From positions 19,202,354-19,266,353 of the forward strand of contig NC_045139.1 in NCBI RefSeq assembly GCF_008831285.2: a DNA stretch of 64,000 bases. Reading direction: 5' to 3'. Source of the DNA: Nymphaea colorata. Lineage: Eukaryota > Streptophyta > Magnoliopsida > Nymphaeales > Nymphaeaceae. Below are positions 1 through 12,222 of the stretch, piece by piece. The position numbers and the translations under genes are program-made. How positions within the stretch are numbered: the stretch's first letter is position 1; the number at the start of each line of letters is the position of its first letter. A model generated the notes under the pieces. It was not told the origin of the DNA. It made no database searches and was given only the letters and a program-made list of their open reading frames with translations.

Positions 1-1530
1 CATCAAAATTTGTTGACAGTTGGAGTTGAGTTTTACGGGATTCCATGTCCTTCATTCAATCCTTCATATCTGAGAAAGGTACCTATACCTCAGATATCTT
101 TTATCATTTTCTTTTTTTTTCTCTTTTTTTTTGTTAACTTTGTTGCCACCTTCCAGCTGGTAGGATACTCTCACTTTATTTTACGATTGCGTCTGTCGGT
201 AGAGATTATTTAAAACTTGCCAGTGGTTCTTGTTCTTTTTTAGTTGGCAAAGGTTAAGCTCTCCTCTGCATTAGGTCCTCCACGTTTCTAATCTTTCCAC
301 GGGGTGTTGGAAGTTGTGCTTCTTTCAGGAATGGAATACAAGGAATTATGTTCCAAACAACATTTGGGTGCAGCTAGTAGGAATATTAAGCACATATTCA
401 TATTTATCAGGAAGAATTTTTATGTCCTTTTAATCTTCTACAGTTTCTTGATTGCTATTTATCTGGTTTCTCACTTACAGTTACAGCTTATCCCAGGATC
501 ACGTCTTTGTACTCAAAAATAAGGGGGCATGGAGAATTTTATACACATGTTATATTTATCTGGGATCAATTTTATGATTGGATTTAACAGGTAAAATAAA
601 CGTAATGAAGTATTAAAGGTTAATATATTGAGAGCTTTTATTCTGGTTAGTCTGAAATCTTAGTTCAATTAACGCCACAGATGAGCCAGTTAGGAAATAT
701 TTGATGACATCCATGATAGTGTAGATGTTGGAGGGTCTTTTTTATCTCAAAGGAGAGTAAAGAAAATTTCTGCTGTCCGGGTGAAGTGCTAGTGCAGAAA
801 GCAGCCATGGCGTTTGTAAACGATGCAGGTTAAAGCCTGTGGCTTATGATTAATTGTATAAGTTGTGGGATAAGAATGCAGCAATCTTGTATATGCAATG
901 AAAGAACAAAGCACGTTGGCGTCAACTGACATTTTATAAGTAGGACCAAGTGGAAATGGTTCATATTCAATACACATTCACATTATCAATGATCGACTGA
1001 GTTTTCCATTACAATTTCCAGAGATGATCCATTCTGTCACTAATTACCAGTTTACATGTGTTTCTACTTTTTGCTAGGCTAGCTTGTAGTATAAGGATAA
1101 TCATCTTACCATTATTATGATTCTGTTATAAGTGATTAAGAAGTGGAGATAATAGAATGATCTCTCTGTCCTATTACTCTTCCTGCTTGCAATTCACTTT
1201 TTTGTAAGAAATTCTTTCTATCCCTTCTCTAATGCATGCACATCTTTATGTTGATGATAGCATGATTCCAGCAAAAGAAAGGCAATCCTGACCAGTTCCC
1301 CTTTCCCTCTTTGACGGGACAGTAGAGGTTCACAAAGTTATTCAGGTGCTTCTTGTGATGTTGGATCATGTTTAGCTATTTGGTGGACAAACTTTAGTGT
1401 CGCTGGTAAAATTTTGTTGACATCGTGTTTATGCATTATCTGCGTTGTGTTTATTCAGTTTTGAACTGGATTTATTCTCCATTCAGTCTTTCAATACATG
1501 TTGCTCTCGCAGTCGCAGGAGGATAATGCC
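1..1530. other. Upstream region of the LYR-motif gene, no identified gene
   Basis: AT-rich DNA with no coding region I can identify. At the left edge an open frame runs from base 1 to 213 with a possible donor (AAAG|GTACC) near 79. It could be the end of an exon of a gene outside the window, but I do not recognise the peptide. A good 3' splice site (polypyrimidine tract then CTCGCAG, ending at 1512) lies 18 bases before the LYR start codon, so part of this stretch is probably a 5' UTR intron of that gene. Confidence 0.4.
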
Positions 1531-2319
1531 ATGGGGATTAAAGCACCTTCCCTTCAGGTCAGGATACGGGTTTGCTTGCTTTTATATGTTCGCTGTTGAT
1601 TTGAGAATGTCTGCGTGTACTTTATTGATTTCTAATTCATGAAAGGGCTTTCAAAAATACTGTTATAAGTACCAGTGTTTTAAAAAAAAACACAAGAGGG
1701 AAAAGAAAAGAAAATTAAAAAAATTGGGAAAAATCGCAAAATTTTGGAAGAAATACCAAAGTGAAAAAAGCACATTTTATCATGCTTTTTCTCACTTAAA
1801 AAAAATTAATTTATTTTATTTTTTTGAAGCTTCTTTTGTCATATATTTAAATATTTTGAGTTTTGGTTAGCATTTTTATGAGAGAATTAGTAAAAAAAAA
1901 TCAAATCTTCATTTTTCCTTTTTTTTATTATTTTTTAATTTTTTGGAATCCCCAAAAAAGACAGACTTCTTGGTCAAAACCCAAACATGTTTTTCATTAT
2001 TTGAACAATTGCAGGATTTCATCATGCGTGCTCGTGTACTGAAGCTCTACAGGGATGCATTGAGGACTGCTCGGCGAGCTCCTCCTCACTCCAGAGGTGA
2101 GCTTTTTGAGATTCTTTTATAATGCAAGGGAATTTCATTTTGCAGTTTTTGTAACATTAAACAATGTCTGCAGATGAGCTGAAGCAAGCAATGAGGCAAG
2201 AAATGGAGAAGAACCGGAATTGTCATGACAGGCAGAGAATTCGCTTTCTGATTAGTGAAGGAACACAGAGATTAAGAGACTTAGACCAGATGCTTGATAT
2301 GCAGGGACATTCTCAGTAA
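1531..2319 (+). CDS. LYRM2: LYR-motif protein, LYRM2-like (mitochondrial)
   Basis: Exons 1531-1557, 2015-2096 and 2174-2319 join in frame into an 84-residue protein. The first exon codes only nine residues (MGIKAPSLQ). The second carries the hallmark DFIMRARVLKLYRDALR, with L-Y-R at residues 20-22, and the third gives the basic helix (RQEMEKNR) and the ending RLRDLDQMLD. Length and layout match the LYRM2 branch of the Complex1_LYR family (about 85-90 aa). Family members are small three-helix mitochondrial proteins that bind acyl-carrier protein and help Fe-S cluster or respiratory-complex assembly; the role here is inferred from the family. An in-frame ATG at 2024 would give a 72-residue product without the SLQDF segment, but homologues have that segment, so the 1531 start is preferred. 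Introns are 457 and 77 bp, both GT-AG. Confidence 0.85.
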
Positions 2320-5030
2320 CTCACTTCAAGTAGATTCAGCCTTTCACATAATTCAGTTTTAACATTTGCTATTTGAGCTGGTATTTAAATGGTGTTCGCA
2401 ATCTGCTTTTAGTGCTTATCCATGGACCATCATAGTCCAAATTGGTGGAGCTTGTATTTTTCTAGTTATGGGGAATAACCCCTTCTTGATGAAAGATCAT
2501 AACCATCCTTCTCTGTCACGTAAAGGCTGAGATCCGGCTTTCTTAAATCTTTTTCTCGTTATGAACATATTAACAATATTTAACTTTATATGCATATTGC
2601 AGCCCCATTGCATAGATCTCTTAGTTTTCACATCTTTGATAGCGATTGAACACCAATGATGAACCGTATCTTTCTAATTCTTTGTATTTCGTTGGTGATT
2701 AAAAGCCTTTAATCATGATGAATCTTCTACCTAATTGTGCGTCAATGACATATGTCCTGGTGGGAATTGTTATACAAAGATTCCATTCATCGACTAAACT
2801 CGGAACCGAACGTTGCTGGTCAACAATTCTCGGAAAACCCCCTTATGTGCCTCCCCAGTAAAATCTGTTACACACGTTAGATCGATCGTATTGCAGGTAA
2901 GCAGAAAATGCTTCGCTTTGCTGGCAGTGGGACGTGAACAGGATCTAAAATTAATGGCCATGATGGCTTTCATTTACCCTTCTTCAAACAACTGCAAATC
3001 TGACCCCACTCATTTAAGGGGACAGCTTGTTAAATGTACTGTCACAAGTCCAGTTCTCTGCAAAGTAGTACATCATATATTGTGCATCATTATTACTATA
3101 GTAGAAACTTGTTACTGATTGTGTAGATTCATCGCAAAGAAAATGAAATTTCAGCAACCAATTTTCTATTGAAAATATCACTTTTTTTTGGAAATTATAT
3201 CGGCCTTCGAAAATTTAGTGATTTTTTCTTGAAAGTATACTTATGTTTATTTCAAAGTAGAAAAAGAAAGGCTCTTCCTTTCTGATAGAATTGTAAATGA
3301 CGGATGCCTTTATTATGGTCGCCATGGTTAATCGTTCCAAATGGTAGTAATAATTTAATAGTTAGCCTTATTCCTAAATCTGAAACTCTGACTTTTCTTT
3401 TTTAAGGATAAAAAGTAGATAAAGTGGTATGCCAAAAATCACAATATTTCATCAATGGTTTGAATTCTCCGTCATCATTCCGTGGTGATGATCAACAAGA
3501 ACCATCACTAACGATATCATGGGGATCTGGTAAACAGGAGGAGATTACTTGATCCTTGACCATCTTTGGGTAGTGATGAATTCTTGGAAAACTGCAGGCG
3601 AGAAAGGAAAAAGGTTGTTCAACATAGTGAGCATGCACAATTCTAGCAGAATCTGCTCTGTTTCTACTATTGTCCCTTAACAGATACTAAAATCTCAGAT
3701 GACAGCAGAAGTAAGTAACAAGTTCGTTTTTTTGGTATACGACACCAGTTCACACAATCACTTTTTAGTTCATCTCTCTCTCTCTCTTGTCAATCTTGAA
3801 AGTGGGACAAAAAAAGGAGAAGTGAATTCACATTTTGTTATTGACATGCAGGATGTCTTCGAAGAAGTGACAGTAACTCCCATTTGAGCTTCCTAGATAC
3901 CTTCTAAAACACCACAAGATGCAGCTATATACATAAAATTGTAACTTTTGAGGACTTTATAATAGAAAATTATCATAATAAACTCGGACATAATGCACTA
4001 TAGCTGAATATTTGAATTTTGAGTCAGTCCTCCACAATCGCGCCGTGTGATCTCCATGTTCGCAAAAATCATGCTCTTTCAGTGCACAAATAATCTGTAT
4101 ATGGCTTTTGCGTCATCTTCAAGGCTTTAAAATATGAAACGCATCTGCGCAGTTGCTTTGCAAGAAAAAACGCGACTGCTGATCAAAATATTCAGTCAAA
4201 ACATAGTTGTGCATGAGCATGCCGCAACATCAAAGCAGATTATTTGTTATGGTCTTCACCTACGACGGTGAAAAAGCCACAACCACTTGTTGACACATAG
4301 CAAACTGTACTATCTGTCGTTAGGTGGTTGAACTCTTTGAAAGGGCATGACACCCAAGTCGCCCTCGCGGCAATACTGAGTTATTATTTGTATTTCCTCA
4401 ATCTTCCTTGCAGAAGGCTGCCTTTAGTGTTCGTTGCAATGAATATTTCTTGCAATGAAAATGATGAAAACAATTTCTTGCCAAAATTTCTCAGTTCCGG
4501 CAACCATTGAAAGCCTGGTACTTTTATAACTTATCGAGTGCACATTGTTAACCTCCGTTATTATTCCAGATAACATCGTTTGATTAAGGCTGACTTTACT
4601 AACGTTCACAGGTCAATTTAGGTGCACCACCAAACCTTCTCACTTAACATATTAAATACAAATAATCCACAACCACAACAACCCTACCTTATGAAAGTTC
4701 AAAAAATCTTATAATATATATTTTGGTCGACAAATAATACCATTTACAATTTACACCGAAAGCATAATTTTCAGTAATTAACAAAATATATATATATATA
4801 TATATTACACATCAAATGACTAAATTGATGGGAGATGTCACCTACCAACATATTCTTTCTTGGCTCTTCCAAAAAGAATCGGTAAATTTTGATGTCGATA
4901 ACTTATGAAAAAAATAAATAAAACTAGATAGTAAATTATTGTATCTGTGGTGGAAAAAAGAATTACTGCTTCTGCTACTGTACAACCAATCCCTGAAATT
5001 ACTTCAGATCTGGTGCAACCCCATGGACGT
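2320..5030. other. Intergenic, 3' flank of LYR gene and 3' flank of 14-1-1-like gene
   Basis: The first few hundred bases are probably the 3' UTR of the LYR gene. After that the sequence is AT-rich with no ORF that looks coding; the longest (about 100 codons at 2813-3118) lacks an ATG start and any family signature. An (AT)n run lies at 4786-4805. The genes on either side converge here. Confidence 0.5.
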
Positions 5031-5690
5031 TTAGCTTTTCTTGAGCTGCAGGTCGGGAAGTCTGGCCATGGCCCTCCTCTTCCACAGGTTCACCTCTTCC
5101 TTCGGCTGCAACTCCACCACCGCACAACCATCGTCGGCGTCCTCCCAGCAGGCAGAATATTCCATGGAATGATCTTCGTCGTCCGTCAGCGACCGCCAGT
5201 CGAAATCCGCGAGCGCGTTCCGCCGGCTCGACAGCCTTTTCATCTGGCCTAACCCTGGCCGGTCTTCGGCGGCCTCGGTAGCCATGGTTTCAGCCGATGC
5301 CAGCACTTTCCGGTGCCTGCCGAAGAGCCCCCGCAGCTGGGAATTACCCTTCTTCCTCGGCGAAGAAGGCTCCTGCTCTTGGTCCCCGAAGCTGCGCGCG
5401 CGCCTCGCCTGCTTCGAGTTGTTCTTCTTGTTGGTCTGCTTGACCCTTCCCATGCAGGACACCTTAGGCGATGTCGGCTCGTGGGGCGTGCTGAGGAGGC
5501 CGGCTCCCTTGGTCTTGACCCTGGCCTCTGCGGGGACTAACATGCCGGAGAATCCCTTGGAGACGTCGGATCTCAGCCGGGAGTGAGTCCCCACATGTGC
5601 GTCCTTGCCGGGGCGGAAGGGCTCCTGGCTGCCGAACGGGACCAAGGAAACCTTGGCCAGCCGGGTGAAGATGTTGCCTTTGGATCTCAT
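5031..5690 (-). CDS. Plant-specific protein, syringolide-induced protein 14-1-1-like
   Basis: An intronless 219-residue protein. The start is the ATG at 5690; an in-frame TAG lies 15 bases upstream, so no longer product is possible. Blocks typical of the syringolide-induced protein 14-1-1 group are in order: RLAKVSLVPFGSQEPF (residues 10-25), HVGTHSRLRSD (32-42) and EPTSPKVSCMGRVK (71-84). A very basic stretch follows (KKNNSKQARRAR), possibly a nuclear-localisation signal, then an acidic segment (SLTDDEDHS). No transmembrane segment or enzyme motif is visible. The group's founder was found as a soybean transcript induced by the bacterial elicitor syringolide; its biochemical role is not established. 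The CDS is GC-rich compared with its AT-rich surroundings, as is common for intronless plant genes. Confidence 0.75.
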   Translation of the reverse strand: MRSKGNIFTRLAKVSLVPFGSQEPFRPGKDAHVGTHSRLRSDVSKGFSGMLVPAEARVKTKGAGLLSTPHEPTSPKVSCMGRVKQTNKKNNSKQARRARSFGDQEQEPSSPRKKGNSQLRGLFGRHRKVLASAETMATEAAEDRPGLGQMKRLSSRRNALADFDWRSLTDDEDHSMEYSACWEDADDGCAVVELQPKEEVNLWKRRAMARLPDLQLKKS

Positions 5691-5880
5691 GAACAAGAGG
5701 ATCTATCTGCTGCAAAGATGATCTTGATGAAGATGATAATAAACCCAAGTGAAGAAGAAGAAGGCGGCGATGATAATGATGACGGTGACGATTGAATTTG
5801 GTCTCTATCTAATACGTGGTTGTGATATAGATCTCAGAGACAGAGATAAAGATAAAAGGAGAAGGAAGAAGGGAGGCCCG

Positions 5881-5888
5881 TTTAAATA
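5881..5888 (-). promoter_or_regulatory. Probable TATA box of the 14-1-1-like gene
   Basis: On the minus strand the sequence reads CCTATTTAAACGGG, a TATA-like element about 190 bases upstream of the 5690 ATG. That predicts a 5' UTR of roughly 150-160 bases, which is plausible for an intronless plant gene. Confidence 0.45.
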
Positions 5889-6830
5889 GGGATGGAAGAT
5901 TGATCGGCGTTCAACATCATAAGAACTCCGTCATATTAAACAGCGTGAGCTGAGCCCAAGACTCGACATGACACGTTTGGAACTTCAGCCGCGTTTGCAT
6001 GTCACGTGGGGCCCACATCAATGTGATCGGGACGGGAGGACCGAACAGCTGAAGGACTCGACCTGGAAAGGCCTGTATTTACCCACCAGCGTTTGTCAGG
6101 GTGGAATTATTTTCCCTCCTCTTTTTATCTATTTGTAAACGTGTTTTTATTCAAAGTCCGAGAGATTTGGTATAGCTGGTCGGATTGGGTGATTGAGGTC
6201 TATTTTCATAAAAGGTTAAGTACCTCATGAATGGATCATACTTGAGCGCATGGTACATTGGCTCCATCGCTGCCCTTGACCCTGTGTTCTCGATGAGTGG
6301 TGTTTCGACACTCGTTTTGAAAGGTGGGAGATTTAGTAATTTTTTTGTTTGGCAGAAGGATGACGTTGAGAAAAAGATGGGGAAAGTTTTACGGTGGATG
6401 GGTTGTTGAGGAAGGGGTTTAGTCAAGGCAGACGGGCTGGAGCAGTTGTCAAACTAGGAATTGAATTTCCCTTCACTTTCTTGAGAATTCCATTTCAGGG
6501 GCCCTTCGCTTTGACCTGGGATGTGAAAGTTTCCGGTGTTGCGTCGGATCCGGGTTTTCTTGAGACCCGAATCGGATCTTGGCGCACACCGAATTCGGCC
6601 GGATCCAACCTCGTTGAATTGGATCCGCGGTTGGACTTGGTTTTAGAGGAAGAGAAAGTCTTGCTTTTGCTGACGAAAGGCAGGGCTTGAGGTTAGACTT
6701 TAGCATTTATAGCTTTTTATTGTCGTTTTAATTTTAAATAAAAAAATACTATTTTTATTTCTTTCAAAGCTTTTGGCACCAGCTATAAGCGTAGTTCTTA
6801 TTCAAAATATCACCTATTATCAGGGGTGAA

Positions 6831-7145
6831 GCTAGGATTTTTTTCAAGAACGGGACAAATGAGAGTTGGATTTGGGTAGGGCCAAACTGAACTCACATTC
6901 AAAAAATACATACAAGCAAAAAAAAAATCAATTTTTATACTGTAATTTTTTTTTTCATTTGCTTGGGGTAGGGCCATGGCCTAGGCGCCATAAGTGGATA
7001 AACATATATGCTATTCTTGACAGAATCAAGAATTTTTTATTAAGGTTTACTGTTATATATATATATATAACTGTAAGACATCTATATAAAAATTTTAAAA
7101 AAAGGTTGGTGTTGGCATGGGCACCTATATGTAGCTCTGCTACTA
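6831..7145. mobile_element. hAT-like MITE, diverged copy
   Basis: Starts with CAGGGGTGAAGCTAGGATTT and has the internal GGGCCATGGCC block seen in other copies here. It ends near TAGCTCTGCTACTA, a decayed inverse of the start. Target-site duplications are no longer recognisable, so the right boundary is approximate. Confidence 0.5.
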
Positions 7146-7359
7146 TATGCAATTATATAGAACCAGATGAGTGAAGGTTATGATTTCTAAAGGGTTGTCG
7201 GCAAGATTGGAGTAGATTAGTGGAGCACTTGAATAAGTATCCCATAAATTTACTTTAATTCTGAGGTAAATTCTATTCATAAAACACTCACATGTTGTTC
7301 CTAATGCCAAACAGCCGTGAAACTCAAGGTTTGGAATTGGACATTATTGGTGTGGCATA

Positions 7360-9255
7360 AAGTTTTTAAACCATATCCACTCGATTTATCATTCAGACAT
7401 ATAATTTTGTCCCGAATACTTGTTCGGATCTCAAGCTTTGGAACCGCATGATCAGGTTGGAGTTACTTGGCTGTACGTGTTCAATGGCCGGTTATGCTTT
7501 ATCTGCATTCCAAACCATGGAATCGATCATGCAACAAAAGGTCGAGGGTGAAAATGTATACAACTCATAATATAACAAATCAAGTACCAATACATGCTTG
7601 ATGGGCAGATGTTAAAAGGAAAAGCACAGTGTGGTTTCAACTCATGGTGGTCAGGGGTGGAGTAAGGATTTTTTTTTGTTGCAGGAGCGAAACTATAGTT
7701 TTAAACTTTTAACAAGGGCCGAAATAAAATTTTTCAAACATTTTTTATGCGTTAAACTAAACTTTTTAAAATTTACGTATATATTTTTGAATTTTTTAAA
7801 ATCTAAAGAGGGCCAAGGCAATGGCCCCTCCTTGCTTTTACTGATACAATACAGATTTTAGACGATGGTAGCTCTTATTTACCATGATTTCCTCCTATAA
7901 ATATTTCCCCCTTTTTTTGCATTATAATTATCTTCGATAAATTCCAACATTATCAACCGTTGTGATTCTTACCTTCATTTTGGCTTGATCTTTGATTTCT
8001 TTTCTTGAACTATGATAAGATGTTGATGATGATACGACCTGCTTTCTTTTTGGCTGTTGTCGCATAGCATCCTGGAGATGGGTCTTTTTTGTTTATCATA
8101 TCTCCCAACAGCCGTTCTTTGGATATTTGATCAATCTTGAAGTGCATGATCTCTTAATCTTTGTACTGTATTAGCTTTTGGCTTGATACACCCAGAATTA
8201 TGGAATTTTTAATCAAACGCTCATTTTTAAGAAATTGGAATTATCAAACAAACTGACTATTTTGTTTCCGGAACTAGGAAACATAAATCCAGAATTTTGA
8301 TTCCATTCCAATTCGAGGAGGAATTTTGATTCGGGAAGTTTCATTCTTAAATCAAAATTTCAAAACCATCAAGCCCGGAATCTTATAATAATTGTTCTCG
8401 TTTTTAAGAAATGGGAATTGGATAATCGAAGACAGAATTTTGATTCCACAGTCATAGGCTCATTCCAAAATTAAAGTTCAAGAATTATGATCCCACTTAA
8501 GAGATGGAATTATGATTCCAGAAATTTGGATTTTTTTTTTTCATCTCGCTTTGGAACACAAGGCATGAAGGCTTTAATTCACAATTCTAGAATTTTAATT
8601 CTCTTGTAATCAAACGATTCATTTTCAATTTTAAAATCAAAATTCCAGACAATCAAACACAAAAAGAAACAGAAACAGAAACTGGAATTCTCATTCCCAT
8701 TCCAGTTTGAGGCAGAATTTTGATTCTCCCCAAAGAAAAAGAGTTGAGTATTGGCTTACATAAAATCGTATGCGTGTAAGTTTCAAATAAGGTTTCTGAT
8801 CACATAATCGAGATAAGCTGCAAAACATAATTAATGTAACAAAAAAATAATGAATTTCACCTTTGGAAACCTCTGCATCTGTATGGGATTCAAAAATCTT
8901 TCTAGCGCCTTCGATTTTCTAGATGAACGGCACATATTGTTATAACTACGACGGATTGAACCTCTCACTAAAAACTAAATGTCCCAGACCCGATCCATTT
9001 AAGAGGACGCTGGTTCAAGATTCATATCCGGCTCCTATTGGAGGACATGAATGAGTGACTAAAAGAATATGCAAATATATAGAACCTAGTCGATGAGGTA
9101 TATATTATAATCAATTTTCTTTCAAAAAAAATGTGGTTATTAATCGGAACTAAAGTTGGATATTGATCTAGAACAAAATTTCTAAACCATATCTAATCAA
9201 TTTATTAGGCGGACAGATAAGTTTTCCTCAAATAATTATTGGGATCTCTTTTTCC
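7360..9255. repeat. Pair of diverged direct repeats (7360-7445 and 9165-9255)
   Basis: Both segments share TTTCTAAACCATATC-like sequence, then an AATCAATTTATTA/CAGACAGATAA-type block and a GGATCTC end, in the same order and orientation. They look like two degraded copies of one dispersed element about 90 bp long. Confidence 0.4.
7652..7843. mobile_element. hAT-like MITE, diverged copy
   Basis: Begins with CAGGGGTGGAGTAAGG and ends with GGCCCCTCCTTGCTTTTACTG, the decayed inverse. The interior is AT-rich with the TAGTTTTAAACTTTTAACAA block also found in the 23835 copy. No clear 8-bp target-site duplication is seen. It is one of at least six copies of this family in the window. Confidence 0.6.
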
Positions 9256-9608
9256 GGAACTTGTTGAAGCATTCGGATTTGCCTTCAGAAAATGCTCAGA
9301 ACTTAAATTGTATTGCTCACAATGTAATCATCCTGAAAATTTTGTTCTAACAATTGGGAACTTAAGAGAATAAAAATTTTAGGACTCGGTCTCATTGTGT
9401 GCAGCCCTCAAAAACAAACAGTTTAGACTCAAATAAGATCGACGAAGACAATTAGACAGAAAACTGCAACCAAAATCAAACGCTTTATCAGACAGAGAGA
9501 TGCGAACTTCTTCCAAACTAAACAATTGAATCAGCCATATACACAAGACCAAGCATGAAAACTGTATGTAATTGACAGTACAACACAGTGATCGATACAT
9601 TGGGATCA

Positions 9609-11042
9609 TCAAGTGTAGCTTCTCATTCCTATGCCAGTGTCCTTGGCAGGGGAGCCAAGGCTCCCTTTGGCCTTGGAGTAGAAATGGTAGTAGAAGATGC
9701 TGAGAATGCAGGTGAAGAAGGTGAAGGCGGCGCCGGCGGCGAAGACGCCTTTCCTGATGGTCTCACATGAGAGGTTCCCCATGTTGAGATTAGCCCTGTA
9801 CTTGGTGTGGTATGCATTTCTCACCGAGCCGGCTAGCAGACATGCCTCCGCAATGATAAATGTGATCCTGCAACGTTCAAACATCAATGGCGTCATGCCC
9901 CCAACAAGTAGCTGTGGCTGCTGTTTTTAAAACAGTAAAGCTCTGGACCAAGAAGAATCCTATACACCTTACCATGCGGATGGGCTCAAAAGTTTCTAAG
10001 TTGAAGGAGGTCAACAGTTTGATATTTAGATTCTAATGGCGTTTTTGCCTGTTCCCCTCTTACATTGACTATTGAAACAGCTAGAGGATGCAAGCATGGC
10101 CAATCTGGCCACTACTGTTACCAAACGCATCGAAAGTGGAAGGGGGATCAGAATCCCGAACAGTTTCTAAAAAATTAGCAAACCTCAATACTTGATCAGA
10201 CCCATTAGCATCCCTAGTTATAGCCAGCAGGGAAAGATTAGCATGCTTGGATTTCCGGCGCCGGTGCCGGAAATCTGATCAAAAGAACTTTGTGGGGTGG
10301 CGTGAAAACCAAGAGAACTGTATCCTTGTGCTCAATCCCAGCTTGCTTATCGGGAGAAGAAATCTGAACAAAAGAACTTGTGGGTAGTGTTGGAAATCAG
10401 GTGCATGGCAGAAGAGGGGTTTCTTGTGTATCTTTTTTCTTTTCAAATGGATTAGAAAGCAAGAGCTGGCAAAGGTGAGAAAGTTTCATGGGAATCAACC
10501 CACCAGCAGGTAATAAACAAGATCATGGCACAGGCACGAGCCCCGCTGGGCCTCAGCCCTTTCCCGCAGCAGAAGCAGCTGCTAGACGCCATGACCAAAG
10601 CTTGGCTCCCCAAGAGGACCAACAGCGCCCCTACCCCGTATCCAGTCGCAATATCAGAGCCGTACGCGCAGTAGGTGTAAGAACCAGTGGGATCCGAAAC
10701 AATCTGAGCCTGCAAGCACGATGAAGCGCACAAAGTTACATTCAATTTACAAAAGAGCGTTGCCCTAGGATCTTCAATTTCATATCTGTCAAAAATTCGC
10801 GGCTAGGTGCGTCTCTCGGCATAATCTATTCGAAAAAGTCAAGCTTCCAGGACCAGGTGCATCTCATGGCATAATTGAAGTAGGAGTTCTTTAGTTTCAA
10901 TTTTAAGCAGAAAACGAAAACCAAAATAAGAAGGAAAAGGATGGCGCCTTACATGGCTTCTTCTTTGTTCTGCGGCAGCAGCAAGCCCCAAAGCGATCAC
11001 GTCCAACAATATGACAGTCACTATCACCAGAATGGAAGCCAT
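9609..11042 (-). CDS. DUF1218 four-helix membrane protein (MWL/DESIGUAL type)
   Basis: Exons on the minus strand are 11042-10953, 10709-10504 and 9867-9609, joining in frame to 184 residues. The protein starts MASILVIVTVILLDVIALG (signal-anchor helix, about residues 3-22), followed by AAAAEQRRS, the typical DUF1218 sequence after helix 1. Three more hydrophobic segments lie near 53-73, 88-112 and 140-160. Cysteines cluster in the loops (YTYC, CFCC, LSC), another family trait. Characterised Arabidopsis relatives are MODIFYING WALL LIGNIN-1/-2, which affect lignin in secondary walls, and the DESIGUAL/VCC proteins, which affect leaf symmetry and vein patterning; which role applies here cannot be told. 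All junctions are GT-AG. The family and gene structure are well supported, the role is not. Confidence 0.85.
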
Positions 11043-11106
11043 GGAAGCAAGAGGTCAGGCAGAGGAGGAGGAGGGCCTCTGCCTTAGATCTGGATTGGTG
11101 GCTCTG

Positions 11107-11115
11107 TATTTATTA
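11107..11115 (-). promoter_or_regulatory. Probable TATA box of the DUF1218 gene
   Basis: The minus strand reads GGTAATAAATACAG about 65-75 bases before the ATG, predicting a leader of about 40 bases. The spacing is ordinary for plants. Confidence 0.4.
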
Positions 11116-11715
11116 CCAGCAGCAGGGGACACAGGGTGCAATTATGTGAAGGAGAAGCAAAAGATAAGCATTAAATTATAAGAAAAGGAGTTCTTTATTT
11201 TTTTCTGCTTTTGCTGTTGCCCTTCTCCTTTTGGTTGGTCCGCTGCAGTAAAATCATTAAAGCAACAAGATCAGTTGAAGGGTTGTTAGCTCAACCAACC
11301 TCAGCTATGTGGGGAGAGTGATCGCCCAACTGCAGGCTTTGCCCTTTAATGGAGTCTCTGTCGTCTCTATTCTTACTGCAAGTGCATCCCCATGCTTCTA
11401 CTTGTCTTTGGTAAAAAAATACTTGAGAATTTCATCCACGGTATTATCATTTTGAAAAAGTTATCTGGGTCTAGTGTTAGATGAGCTGGGACAAGTTAGC
11501 AGTGGCTTGCTGGTATTATGCGATTCAAGATTAATGTCGTTACCTCTCTATCTGTATGCTCTACTCGTTTTCGATGTATAACTTTTCTAGCTCTCTTAAG
11601 AGGAAACGCTCCAACAAAAGAAGAGTTGCAACACTCCGAGAAAGAAGAGTTGAGGTTTAAAGAACCAAGATTTAAGAGGAAAGAAGCAAACGGGTGAGAA
11701 CTCACAACTTAATAG

Positions 11716-12222
11716 TCCCTCATCGACGCTGGAGCACGACATCCGCTGCCCACTCTGCCTACAGTAAGCCGGCCGGATCTCTGCAATGATCGGAGACCTC
11801 ACTCCCTATACCGTCCTCCCAAATCCAGGCCCAACCATTCGCCTTTCTCCCCGATCCATTTCACCGACCGGAAGTTACAGATCTTCCGAGATGTTCTCCC
11901 CACCAAACCATCATACAATCCTCTCCCATCCATCAAAATGATCAATCTCCTGCAAGAGCTTCCTAGAAAAGCAGTCAAATCTCTCCTACCCACATCGAAA
12001 TCCCACCTAATAAGGCTCCTTCAGTCCAATGCCAACTGCCCACCTTCACTTTCCTGCAGATTTCTGCTCATCTGTAGTGGCCTCCTAACATGGCTCAGGG
12101 CTTCAGCTTCAGCCTTGCCTCTATGCCCGCCTTGTAGCTCATACTCGCAACGCTCTTTCCGGCCGGCGGAGGAAATGGCCATGGCAGGTCGTGGTCTGAG
12201 GGGCGAGAAGACCCCTTATTAA
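11716..12222 (+). other. Unrecognised open frame, possible gene relic
   Basis: 168 sense codons in a GC-richer island, with a usable ATG only at 11938 (94 residues from there). No family motif, signal peptide or splice structure stands out, and the reverse strand is also partly open. It could be a decayed gene, a transcribed non-coding region or chance. Confidence 0.2.

Larger units (their letters stand above)
5900..9608. other. Intergenic region with repeats, no recognised gene
   Basis: No coding region is identifiable. The stretch holds two MITE-like copies (6831-7145 and 7652-7843), a diverged duplicated segment (about 7360-7445 and 9165-9255), and 8190-8740, where variants of GAATTTTGATTCC recur on both strands. 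That last pattern suggests an old, internally repetitive element. Confidence 0.5.

Noticed and set aside
1-213. Open frame at the left edge that could be an exon
   Set aside because: It is cut by the window, the peptide is not recognisable, and its second half is poly-T-driven Phe; not enough to call a gene.
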